Assembly (NCBI GenBank): GCA_031279615.1
Contig: JAITIE010000164.1
Location: 1-5,910, forward strand
From: Candidatus Margulisiibacteriota bacterium
GTDB lineage: Bacteria; Margulisbacteria; Termititenacia; Termititenacales; Termititenacaceae
Direction of reading: 5' to 3'
Length of the DNA stretch: 5,910 nucleotides
Below are positions 1 through 4,705 of the stretch, piece by piece. Made by a program: the position numbers and the translations under genes. Position 1 is the first letter of the stretch. Each line of letters opens with the position of its first letter. The notes beneath the pieces were generated by a model. The model was given only the letters and a program-made list of their open reading frames with translations, was not told where the DNA came from and made no database searches.

Positions 1-449
1 ACGCCGGCCAGCTTGGCGGGAATAACATTCATCAACAGCGATGACGGATAAACAGCCCGGCCGCCCGGCACATACACTCCGGCGGCGGACACCGGTGAAT
101 AACGCAGACCGACGCGCGATTTTTGGCCAGTCTTGGCCAGCCAGGAACGCGGCACTTGTTTTAAATGATAATCGGCAATGTTTTTGATCGCCAGCCGCAG
201 AGCTTTTAATAAAGCCTTGTCCAATTGTTCGCGCGCCAGCTCTATTTCCAGCGGATCCACGCGCAGATTTTTCAAACGCACGCCGTCCAATTTTTGCGTG
301 TATTTTAAAACCGCGCGGTCGCCGTCCTGCCGGACATTTTTGATGATTTCCGCGACAGTCTTAATCTCCGGACGCCGCCAGTCCAATTCACTGCGGCCGC
401 CGATTTGCCGCAGTTTTTCCTCAATATTCCTGGTATAAATTTTCAGCAT
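1..449 (-). CDS. hisD: Histidinol dehydrogenase, N-terminal part (gene runs off the window)
   Basis: HisD oxidises L-histidinol to L-histidine in two NAD-dependent, zinc-assisted steps, the last reactions of histidine synthesis in the cytoplasm. The 149 codons visible here are open from the ATG at 449-447 to the window edge. Residues about 120-149 carry the family signature SAAGVYVPGGRAVYPSS followed by LLMNVIPAKLAGV, which contributes to nucleotide/substrate binding. Upstream lie family-typical stretches such as LDWRRPEI, VRQDGDRAVLKYTQK and IADYHLKQVPRSW. A full HisD is about 430 residues, so roughly the first third is seen and the catalytic Glu/His and zinc ligands lie outside. The start is fixed by the conserved N-terminus and by a GAAAGGA Shine-Dalgarno-like sequence (467-461) 11 nt upstream. 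That sequence belongs to the miniature element inserted between aroA and hisD. Last visible gene of the minus-strand operon. Confidence 0.96.
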   Translation of the reverse strand, partial: MLKIYTRNIEEKLRQIGGRSELDWRRPEIKTVAEIIKNVRQDGDRAVLKYTQKLDGVRLKNLRVDPLEIELAREQLDKALLKALRLAIKNIADYHLKQVPRSWLAKTGQKSRVGLRYSPVSAAGVYVPGGRAVYPSSLLMNVIPAKLAG

Positions 450-452
450 TTA
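445..452. repeat. 8-bp direct repeat (putative target-site duplication), hisD side
   Basis: AGCATTTA, identical to 556-563 and directly adjoining the terminal inverted repeat. It contains the hisD start codon and the TAA that closes the ORF running through the element. Confidence 0.82.
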
Positions 453-560
453 CGGAATTATCCTTTCATGCATTATTGTAGTAGCGTATCCAGCCTGCTG
501 CGCAGGCTGGATACCTAAAAAAAAGACTGTTGCCATATGCGAAAGGATAATTCCGAGCAT
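450..560 (-). CDS. Possible 36-codon ORF running through the MITE between aroA and hisD
   Basis: From the ATG directly after the aroA stop (560-558), the frame stays open through the whole element for 36 codons. It starts MLGIILSHMATVFF, ends TTIMHERIIP, and closes at a TAA (452-450) that abuts the hisD ATG. Element plus duplication is 111 bp, exactly 37 codons. The ATG lies about 10 nt after AAAAAGG at the 3' end of aroA, so ribosomes finishing aroA could start here. The peptide has no recognisable domain. The more likely value of the ORF is to carry ribosomes through the hairpin to hisD. Expression is inferred, and chance openness over 37 codons is quite possible. Confidence 0.35.
   Translation of the reverse strand: MLGIILSHMATVFFLGIQPAQQAGYATTIMHERIIP
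453..467. repeat. Terminal inverted repeat of the MITE, hisD side
   Basis: CGGAATTATCCTTTC is the exact reverse complement of 541-555. Read on the minus strand it supplies GAAAGGA, the best Shine-Dalgarno candidate for hisD. Confidence 0.9.
486..514. repeat. Perfect internal palindrome of the MITE
   Basis: The left arm GTATCCAGCCTGC (486-498) and right arm GCAGGCTGGATAC (502-514) are exact reverse complements around a TGC loop. The GC-rich 13-bp stem should fold in RNA from either strand. It is not a classical terminator: the A8/T8 tract lies on the upstream side for minus-strand transcription, and on the plus strand it is an A run. Confidence 0.85.
541..555. repeat. Terminal inverted repeat of the MITE, aroA side
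   Basis: GAAAGGATAATTCCG is the exact reverse complement of 453-467. In the minus-strand transcript the two ends can pair, closing the element into one long hairpin that would mask the hisD ribosome binding site. Confidence 0.9.
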
Positions 561-563
561 TTA
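556..563. repeat. 8-bp direct repeat (putative target-site duplication), aroA side
   Basis: AGCATTTA, identical to 445-452. It contains the aroA stop codon (563-561) and, immediately after it, an ATG (560-558) that would be the original hisD start before the insertion. Confidence 0.82.
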
Positions 564-1871
564 TTTGACCGCCTTTTTGAGCAGCTCCGCAAAACCTGGA
601 AAAGAAGTTTCGATACACTTGTCGTCCGTGATCGTCGTTTCTTTTTGGTTCAGCAGGCCTAATATCGCGGCGGACATGGCAATGCGGTGGTCATAATGGG
701 AGTTGATTTTTACCGGCGCGGCTATCTGCAGAGCAGGATTGCCGTCAATGACAAAACCGTCGTCGGTTTCCGCCGCGGAAACGCCAAAATTCTTTAACAT
801 CTCCACCACGGTTTTGATCCGGTCTGATTCTTTTACGCGCAGCTCTCCGGCATTTTTGACCGCCGTGCGTCCATTGGCCAGCGCGGCCGCCACGGCAAAA
901 ATCGGCGCCTCATCGATCATCCGCACCAGCAATTCTCCGCCGACTTCCACAGCCTTGAGCGGGGAATGCGCAATTTGTAAATCGGCGACCGGCTCACCAG
1001 AAAGCATTTTTTTATTTTGTAAAGTTATTTTTGCGCCCATTTTTTTTAAGACGTCGAGCAGTCCGGTGCGCGTGGGATTGACACCGACATTTTTAAGCAA
1101 CAATTTACTGCCGGGCACGATCAACGCCGCCACGATAAAAAACGCCGCCGCAGAAAAATCGCCCGGAATTTTAATTTTCAAGCCGCTCTTAAGTTTATGT
1201 TTGCCGTTCGGCAAAACAATTTTGTGTTTGCCATTGGGCAGCGCGGTAGTCCGCAGTTTCACGCCAAAAGTTTTGAACAAGCGTTCGGTGTGATCACGGG
1301 ACAACGCCGGCTCGGTAATACTGGTCTCCCCGCGCGCATACAGGCCGGCCAGCAAAATCGCGGACTTGACCTGCGCGGAAGCCAGCGGTGATTCGTAAGC
1401 AATGCCGATGAGCTGCTTCGTGTTTTTATTATTGACGATAACCAGCGGGGCCTTGTCACCGTTGAATTCCGCGCCCATGCGGTGCAACGGTTCAATGACC
1501 CGCCCCATCGGCCTTTTTTGAATAGACTCGTCGCCGGTTAATTTGGCCGTAAAATCCTGTCCGGCCAGCACGCCAGCCAGCAGCCGAAAAGCCGTGCCGG
1601 AATTTCCGACATCCATTTGTCCGTCGGGCTTGCGCAGACCTTTGAGACCGCGTCCCTTGATAATCAATTTGCCTTTTTTGTCCTGACATTCCACGCCCAT
1701 CATCTTGAAATTTTTTAGAGTATGCAGGCAGTCTTGCCCGCGTAGAAAACCGCTGATTTCTGTTTTGCCGCTGGCCAGAGCCGCCAGAATCACCGCGCGA
1801 TGCGAGATCGATTTATCCCCGGGCACCGTGAGCGCGCCGCGCAAACCTTTTTTCGCGCCTGTGATTTTCAT
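561..1871 (-). CDS. aroA: 3-phosphoshikimate 1-carboxyvinyltransferase (EPSP synthase), class II-like
   Basis: Transfers the enolpyruvyl group of PEP to shikimate-3-phosphate, giving EPSP, the sixth shikimate pathway step, in the cytoplasm. The 436 residues match the family length (about 430). Visible motifs: GDKSISHR at 18-25 (substrate-binding Lys20, Ser21, Arg25), DVGNSGTAFRLLAG at 87-100, RPMGRV at 120-125, SAQVKSA with Gln167, RDHTE at 192-196, the catalytic-region Asp320 in RMIDEAPIF, LRVKESDRI at 344-352 (Glu348), and HYDHRIAM at 392-399. GDKS, RDHTE and Leu rather than Pro after GTAFR resemble class II enzymes; glyphosate response cannot be judged from this. A 9-residue tandem duplication occurs at 211-228. 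The start ATG overlaps the hisG stop by 4 bp (ATGA); a weak AAAGGA lies 13 nt upstream, so translational coupling is likely. The next gene is hisD, separated only by the MITE. Confidence 0.97.
   Translation of the reverse strand: MKITGAKKGLRGALTVPGDKSISHRAVILAALASGKTEISGFLRGQDCLHTLKNFKMMGVECQDKKGKLIIKGRGLKGLRKPDGQMDVGNSGTAFRLLAGVLAGQDFTAKLTGDESIQKRPMGRVIEPLHRMGAEFNGDKAPLVIVNNKNTKQLIGIAYESPLASAQVKSAILLAGLYARGETSITEPALSRDHTERLFKTFGVKLRTTALPNGKHKIVLPNGKHKLKSGLKIKIPGDFSAAAFFIVAALIVPGSKLLLKNVGVNPTRTGLLDVLKKMGAKITLQNKKMLSGEPVADLQIAHSPLKAVEVGGELLVRMIDEAPIFAVAAALANGRTAVKNAGELRVKESDRIKTVVEMLKNFGVSAAETDDGFVIDGNPALQIAAPVKINSHYDHRIAMSAAILGLLNQKETTITDDKCIETSFPGFAELLKKAVK
1188..1241 (-). repeat. 27-bp in-frame tandem duplication inside aroA
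   Basis: Residues 211-219 (LPNGKHKIV) and 220-228 (LPNGKHKLK) are consecutive copies of one 9-codon unit, encoded at 1241-1215 and 1214-1188. The DNA copies differ at several positions, so it is not a very recent slippage product. The repeat lies just before the KIKIPGDFSAAAFF strand and probably lengthens a surface loop of the fold. Confidence 0.8.
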
Positions 1872-2494
1872 ATAATTTTTTTTATCCTTTGGGCTAAAGA
1901 CATCATTTCGTTGTAACGGCTTTTGGCTTTGACGCGGTTGGCAATCAGCCGCGCGGTGCTGGTGTAAATCTCATCCACCACTTCCAGACCGTTTTCCTGC
2001 AAAGTCTTACCGGTCGCCACCAGGTCCACAATCACATCGGACAAACCGTCGAGCGGCGCCAGCTCCACCGAGCCGTACAATTTAATCAGCTCCACATCTA
2101 TGTCTAGTTTTTCCTGAAAATATTCCGCCGCGGAATTTAAAAACTTGGTCGCCACGCGCAGTCCGGCGCGCAAAGTGTCTTTGCGGTACGCGCCGCGCCG
2201 CGCGGCCACGACTAGACGGCAATAGCCATATTTCAAATCTAACAGCTCGGTGATTTTGTGGCGGCCTTCGATCAAAACATCCTTGCCCGCCACGCCTAGA
2301 TCCGCCGCGCCGTATTCCACATAAACCGGCACATCCGCGGGACGCACAATCAGGAAACGGCATTTTTGGTCTGCGTCGGTGAACTCCAGTTTACGCGAAA
2401 TTTCGTTTGCTTCCGGCACGCGCAGACCGACCTGCCGGAAAACTTTTAACGCTTCCGGCAGCAGGTATCCTTTGGATAAAGCAATAGTCAGCAT
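1868..2494 (-). CDS. hisG: ATP phosphoribosyltransferase catalytic subunit, short form
   Basis: Condenses ATP with PRPP to N1-(5-phosphoribosyl)-ATP, the first committed and feedback-controlled step of histidine synthesis. At 208 residues this is the short HisG, which lacks the C-terminal histidine-sensing domain of the roughly 300-residue form and needs HisZ for activity and regulation; hisZ lies directly upstream. Motifs: ALSKGYLLPEA at 5-15, VRPADVPVYVEYGAADLGVA from residue 50 with GKDVL after it, GLRVATKFLN at 111-120, and the PRPP-binding segment from about 143 to 165 (ELAPLDGLSDVIVDLVATGK, then TL). A Shine-Dalgarno AGAGGA overlaps the hisZ stop, which ends 2 bp before this ATG, and the 3' end overlaps aroA by 4 bp, so translation is probably coupled on both sides. 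Confidence 0.97.
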   Translation of the reverse strand: MLTIALSKGYLLPEALKVFRQVGLRVPEANEISRKLEFTDADQKCRFLIVRPADVPVYVEYGAADLGVAGKDVLIEGRHKITELLDLKYGYCRLVVAARRGAYRKDTLRAGLRVATKFLNSAAEYFQEKLDIDVELIKLYGSVELAPLDGLSDVIVDLVATGKTLQENGLEVVDEIYTSTARLIANRVKAKSRYNEMMSLAQRIKKII

Positions 2495-2496
2495 TC

Positions 2497-3243
2497 TTAT
2501 CCTCTCTGCGCCGCCAAAGCCAGCAGCAATTTATCCAGATTGAACGCGAAACCGACCGCCGGTCTTTTGCGGCCAAACACCGCGCAAAGATTGTCGTAAC
2601 GCCCGCCCGAGCCGAGAATGTAGCCCATCTCCGGCACGAAACATTCAAAATACAAGCCGGTGTAATAATCCAAATCCACCGACAACAGCTCGGCCAGACG
2701 CGGCAGGCGTCCCAGAGCGACAAAATCCTGACGCTGTAAAGCCTCGCGTCGTTTGGCTGGCAGACGCTGTATCCGTCCGGCATTGGTCTGCTCGACACGG
2801 TAATTTTTTAAACCGACTGTTTTTAAAACATCTTCCGCCAGCCGCAAAATCTCCTGATCGCCGCGCGCGCCGGACACCCCGAGCAGTTCCACGCCGATCT
2901 GGTGAAATTGATGATTTTGGCCGATTTCCAGCTGCGCGGCACGGTACACATCGCCGGAGTAATAAAAACGCAGCGGTCTATTTTGTTTACTCAAACGCGT
3001 GCCGGCCACGCGCGCAATCTGCGTGGTGATATCCGGCCGCAAAATCATCTGCACGCCCCTGTGATCAAAAAAACGAAACGCCGAGGTTTGCAAATGCCCG
3101 GGCAGTCCGGCGCTCAAGCGGTCGTATTCTTCAAAAGTCGGAGTAACAATTTCCGCGTAACCGGAACGTTCCAGCAGACGGGCAATCTTTTGCAAAATTT
3201 CGCGGCGCGCGGCAACCTCCGGCGGCAGCAAGTCTCTATTCAT
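2497..3243 (-). CDS. hisZ: ATP phosphoribosyltransferase regulatory subunit, compact form
   Basis: A class II histidyl-tRNA synthetase paralogue that forms a complex with short HisG and gives it activity and histidine feedback. Seen here: LLPPEVAARREI near the N-terminus, GYAEIVTPTFEEYD at 28-41, RPDITTQIARVA at 69-80, motif 2-like LRFYYSGDVYRAAQ at 91-104 with HQIGVELLG at 114-122, DYYTGLYFE at 192-200, GSGGRYDNL at 211-219, and motif 3-like AVGFAFNLDKLLLAL at 229-243. It has no anticodon-binding domain, which argues against a true HisS. Only 248 residues are present, against nearly 400 in typical HisZ. The missing part is the insertion region between HQIGVELLG and DYYTG, about 70 residues here. 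The frame is open throughout, so this looks like a compact natural version rather than a frameshift. The start has GGAG 6 nt upstream and overlaps the ftcD end by 8 bp. Confidence 0.88.
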   Translation of the reverse strand: MNRDLLPPEVAARREILQKIARLLERSGYAEIVTPTFEEYDRLSAGLPGHLQTSAFRFFDHRGVQMILRPDITTQIARVAGTRLSKQNRPLRFYYSGDVYRAAQLEIGQNHQFHQIGVELLGVSGARGDQEILRLAEDVLKTVGLKNYRVEQTNAGRIQRLPAKRREALQRQDFVALGRLPRLAELLSVDLDYYTGLYFECFVPEMGYILGSGGRYDNLCAVFGRKRPAVGFAFNLDKLLLALAAQRG

Positions 3244-4033
3244 GCAGTTCTCCGGCCAATTTCCACGCCTCCCGCGCCACAGTTTCAGGCAAAAGCCCGA
3301 TCAATTCCGTTCCTCTAATTTTCACGCCAGCTCCTTCGGCCAGATTTTTGATATAAGCCAAAACTTTTTCCGGACCGACAAGCTCCGGCGCGCACAGATT
3401 CAGGCTGACTTGCGCGCAGCCACGGGACGCCAAGTACAAACCCAGAGCTTTAACCCCGCGCAGTCCACTGTTGCGCTCACGAACGCAGCTGGCGATTTTT
3501 TTAGCGACAGCAACATCCGCCGCCGCCAAATCGATATTGTAAGCGATCAGATAATTCCGCGCGCCCACGCAAACCACACCGGCTGTTTTATGCGCGTTAT
3601 TATAACTTTTACGGCGGACATCGGCAAGATTTTTAGCGGCAGGCTCTAGCGCGGCCTGTTCGTAAAACACGACCGGCACGCCAAGTTTTTGAATATTTTG
3701 CCCCAGTTCATGCGCCAGGGCGACCGCGTCAGACATTTCAGCCTGGTAGACCGGAATGACCGGCAGGACATCGACCACACCCAAACGCGGGTGCACGCCA
3801 GCATGCGCGCGCAGGTCTAAAATCTCGGCGGCTTTTCGCACCAGCGCTAGTCCGGCAGCCAAAATCGCCGCGCGAGTCCCGATATAAGTGAACACACTGC
3901 GGTTATGATCGGAATCGCTGGAATGATCCAAAATTTTGAGATCCTTTACCGTCCGAAGCGTATCCAGCAAAGCGGCTATTTTTTCCCTGTCGCGCCCTTC
4001 GGAAATGTTGGGAACGGATTCGAAAATTGGCAT
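3236..4033 (-). CDS. ftcD: Glutamate formimidoyltransferase-like protein, compact single-domain form
   Basis: The family moves a formimino group between N-formimino-glutamate and tetrahydrofolate, and some bacterial members are reported to act on 5-formyl-THF instead. Motifs in order: SVPNISEGRD at 6-15, DHSSDSDHNRSVFT at 36-49, HAGVHPRLGVVDVLPVIPV at 77-95 with His81 aligning with the catalytic histidine of mammalian FTCD, GARNYLIAYNIDL at 157-169, CAQVSLNLCAPE at 206-217, and GTELIGLLPE at 241-250. There is no fused cyclodeaminase domain. At 265 residues it is some 30-40 shorter than usual; the segment between VRRKSYN and AHKTAGV (about 139-150) lacks the normal loop with its DFGP element. 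First gene of the operon. The start has no Shine-Dalgarno and lies 7 nt from a TATAAT box. The family is secure; the substrate in this biosynthetic context is not. Confidence 0.85.
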   Translation of the reverse strand: MPIFESVPNISEGRDREKIAALLDTLRTVKDLKILDHSSDSDHNRSVFTYIGTRAAILAAGLALVRKAAEILDLRAHAGVHPRLGVVDVLPVIPVYQAEMSDAVALAHELGQNIQKLGVPVVFYEQAALEPAAKNLADVRRKSYNNAHKTAGVVCVGARNYLIAYNIDLAAADVAVAKKIASCVRERNSGLRGVKALGLYLASRGCAQVSLNLCAPELVGPEKVLAYIKNLAEGAGVKIRGTELIGLLPETVAREAWKLAGELHE

Positions 4034-4040
4034 AGTGAGA

Positions 4041-4049
4041 ATTATAACA
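4041..4049 (-). promoter_or_regulatory. Extended -10 promoter of the ftcD-hisZ-hisG-aroA-hisD operon
   Basis: Read on the minus strand: TGTTATAAT, a consensus TATAAT (4046-4041) preceded by a TGn extension. No good -35 is present at 17 bp (AACTAG), as is often the case for extended -10 promoters. Only 7 nt separate the -10 box from the ftcD ATG, so the start point would fall at or next to the start codon and the mRNA would be leaderless. This agrees with the absence of any Shine-Dalgarno there. Confidence 0.55.
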
Positions 4050-4057
4050 TTACATAC

Positions 4058-4097
4058 GTTTGACTAGTTTTCACTAATAATCGGGAACTGACCAAAC
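4058..4097. promoter_or_regulatory. Imperfect dyad upstream of the operon promoter (possible operator)
   Basis: GTTTGACTAGTT (4058-4069) and AACTGACCAAAC (4086-4097) are near reverse complements: 9 Watson-Crick matches, one G-T, two mismatches, with a 16-bp centre. It covers the -35 region of the ftcD promoter, where a repressor or activator could bind. Such dyads arise by chance in AT-rich DNA, so this is a weak call. Confidence 0.25.
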
Positions 4098-4156
4098 AAC
4101 AGAAAAATTAAATGCAACAATAAATATAAACATACAATATATTTTTAAGAAAACAG

Positions 4157-4162
4157 TATAAT
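4157..4162 (+). promoter_or_regulatory. Candidate -10 box ahead of the small ORF at 4183
   Basis: A perfect TATAAT lies 20 nt before the ATG at 4183, but no recognisable -35 is found 16-18 bp upstream. If used, the leader would be about 14 nt, just long enough for the AGAGGTG ribosome site. Confidence 0.3.
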
Positions 4163-4182
4163 TCTTATGAAAGAGGTGTATT

Positions 4183-4281
4183 ATGTATCGCAAAATTATT
4201 AAATATGGCAAAGAAACCATCGCCGAACATTACAAATTAGACACATCAAAAATCCAGGATAATGGAAACTCAAACCCTTGA
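4183..4281 (+). CDS. Possible small protein of 32 residues, unknown function
   Basis: The ATG at 4183 follows a good Shine-Dalgarno AGAGGTG with 5-nt spacing and a TATAAT box, a better initiation context than chance usually gives. The peptide is basic at its start (MYRKIIKYGKETIAEHYK) and ends in a polar tail (IQDNGNSNP). No signal peptide, membrane segment or known domain is visible, and I recognise no family. The end overlaps the ATG of a +1-frame ORF at 4262, so it could also be the front of a frame-shifted longer gene. Codon use is more A/T-rich than in the flanking genes. Confidence 0.35.
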   Translation: MYRKIIKYGKETIAEHYKLDTSKIQDNGNSNP

Positions 4282-4450
4282 CAAAGATATCCCTTTTTAT
4301 AAAAACTTTTTTTATTTTTTTGGCATAATGAAACTAGTATCCAACCAATTAATAGTTCCTTTTAGATACGAAAACCATAGTACGGTGGCTCCAAAACCAG
4401 TAACCAATCAATATACAAAGATAATACCTTTTAGACGTGAAAACCCTTAA
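4262..4450 (+). CDS. Doubtful small ORF (62 codons) with repeated IPF-type motif
   Basis: Starts inside the end of the 4183 ORF, with only an AGGA 2 nt upstream, too close for normal initiation. The peptide has a Phe/Tyr-rich stretch (FYKNFFYFF) and three related motifs: DIPFYKN, IVPFRYEN and IIPFRREN. The last two come from a 19-bp DNA repeat 69 bp (23 codons) apart. No family is recognised. Reading from the 4183 ORF with a frameshift near 4262 would give one protein of about 88 residues, so this may be a decayed gene. The alternative is non-coding AT-rich repeat DNA that happens to be open. Confidence 0.2.
   Translation: METQTLDKDIPFYKNFFYFFGIMKLVSNQLIVPFRYENHSTVAPKPVTNQYTKIIPFRRENP
4358..4376. 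repeat. Short direct repeat, copy 1
   Basis: CCTTTTAGATACGAAAACC matches 4427-4445 at 16 of 19 positions. A related CCAATTAATAG (4345-4355) also recurs upstream of the second copy as CCAATCAATAT, and a looser relative CCCTTTTTATAAAAAC lies at 4291-4306. Confidence 0.6.
4427..4445. repeat. Short direct repeat, copy 2
   Basis: CCTTTTAGACGTGAAAACC, 69 bp after the first copy. The two copies are in the same frame in the 4262 ORF (PFRYEN / PFRREN). Confidence 0.6.
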
Positions 4451-4465
4451 CGACACAATATGTAC

Positions 4466-4471
4466 TATAAT
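4466..4471 (+). promoter_or_regulatory. Candidate -10 box upstream of the duplicated leader
   Basis: A perfect TATAAT without a convincing -35 at 16-18 bp. It is the clearest -10 I see within the 250 bp before the ATPase gene; a transcript from here would include both leader copies. Confidence 0.25.
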
Positions 4472-4509
4472 CAATATTTAACTCTCATCGGAAAACTTAT
4501 TTTTATTTA

Positions 4510-4570
4510 TTTCGTTTATTATGGAGTTGCATTCCAAATTAAACGAAAGGTTAAAACATGGTGGATTTAG
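4510..4570 (+). repeat. Degenerate copy of the ATPase leader: hairpin, Shine-Dalgarno, ATG and first codons
   Basis: Matches 4658-4718 at 52 of 61 positions with no gap, so the hairpin, AAAGG and ATG keep their spacing. Its hairpin (4513-4545) is weaker, with two mismatches and one G-T pair. The ATG at 4558 opens only MVDLGHSG before a stop at 4582-4584. The first four codons correspond to those of the real gene (MVDL versus MADL). Best read as the head of a lost paralogue, or a partial duplication of the leader. The bulk of the gene is absent. Confidence 0.75.
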
Positions 4571-4602
4571 GACATTCTGGTTAACAATTAATATTTCATA
4601 TG

Positions 4603-4659
4603 AACAGGAAAATCCGTACGCCACTCCGTCGCGCCAGCCTCTGGACTTTTTGTCCTGTT
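4603..4659. repeat. Imperfect inverted repeat between the two leader copies
   Basis: AACAGGA (4603-4609) pairs with TCCTGTT (4653-4659). Farther in, TCC (4613-4615) can pair with GGA (4643-4645), and a small CCAG-CCT-CTGG hairpin lies at 4634-4644, followed by a T5 run. It encloses the only GC-rich patch of this region. It could be a weak terminator or the scar of an excised segment; neither is demonstrated. Confidence 0.3.
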
Positions 4660-4660
4660 T

Positions 4661-4693
4661 CGTTTAATATGGAGTCACACTCCAAATTAAACG
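4661..4693 (+). promoter_or_regulatory. Leader hairpin directly before the ATPase ribosome binding site
   Basis: CGTTTAATATGGAGT, loop CAC, ACTCCAAATTAAACG: 15-bp stem with one mismatch. It ends one base before the AAAGG (4694-4698 with its leading As), which is 7 nt from the ATG at 4706. The same structure occurs 148 bp upstream, so it is a repeated module, perhaps controlling translation or mRNA stability. Confidence 0.6.
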
Positions 4694-4705
4694 AAAGGCA
4701 AAAAT

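Larger units (their letters stand above)
453..555. mobile_element. 103-bp MITE-like element at the aroA/hisD junction
   Basis: The ends are perfect 15-bp inverted repeats: CGGAATTATCCTTTC at 453-467 and GAAAGGATAATTCCG at 541-555. The element is flanked immediately by an 8-bp direct repeat AGCATTTA (445-452 and 556-563), the form expected for a target-site duplication. Inside is a perfect 13-bp palindrome with a 3-nt loop (486-514) and an A8 run (517-524). There is no room for a transposase, so it would be a non-autonomous miniature inverted-repeat element mobilised in trans. 8-bp duplications occur in several IS families (for example IS6, IS66, ISL3, IS1595); I cannot assign one. Removing the element and one repeat copy restores an aroA stop directly abutting the hisD start (TAAATG), consistent with the tight spacing elsewhere in the operon. 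Structure is seen directly; mobility is inferred. Confidence 0.85.
4034..4705. other. AT-rich divergent intergenic region, 672 bp
   Basis: Separates the minus-strand his/aro operon from the plus-strand ATPase gene. It is much richer in A and T than the genes on either side, except for a GC-rich island at about 4611-4645. It holds the operon promoter, an imperfect dyad, two doubtful small ORFs, a set of short repeats, and two copies of a hairpin-SD-ATG leader 148 bp apart. I see no tRNA or rRNA, and no CRISPR repeats. Confidence 0.8.

Noticed and set aside
178..438. Open frame on the plus strand inside the hisD region
   Set aside because: Antisense to the conserved hisD N-terminus and rich in Ser/Arg, as expected for a shadow frame.
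486..525. Strong hairpin with a nearby A8/T8 run, as a rho-independent terminator between aroA and hisD
   Set aside because: For minus-strand transcription the T run comes before the hairpin, and on the plus strand the tract is A. It fits the interior of the miniature element, not a terminator.
703..1293. Long open frame on the plus strand, 196 codons
   Set aside because: Lies wholly antisense to aroA, whose motifs are unambiguous, and its own translation shows no recognisable domain. It is a by-product of GC-rich codon use.
2497..3243. Histidyl-tRNA synthetase (hisS)
   Set aside because: No anticodon-binding domain, much too short, and directly paired with a short hisG, which needs HisZ.
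4278..4303. Perfect TTGACA followed by TATAAA as a promoter
   Set aside because: The spacing is only 14 bp, too short for a normal sigma-70-type promoter, and no good -10 lies at 17 bp.
4341..4445. CRISPR-like array in the repeat-containing AT-rich stretch
   Set aside because: Only two clear copies, imperfect, of 19 bp, with no palindromic repeat and no cas genes.
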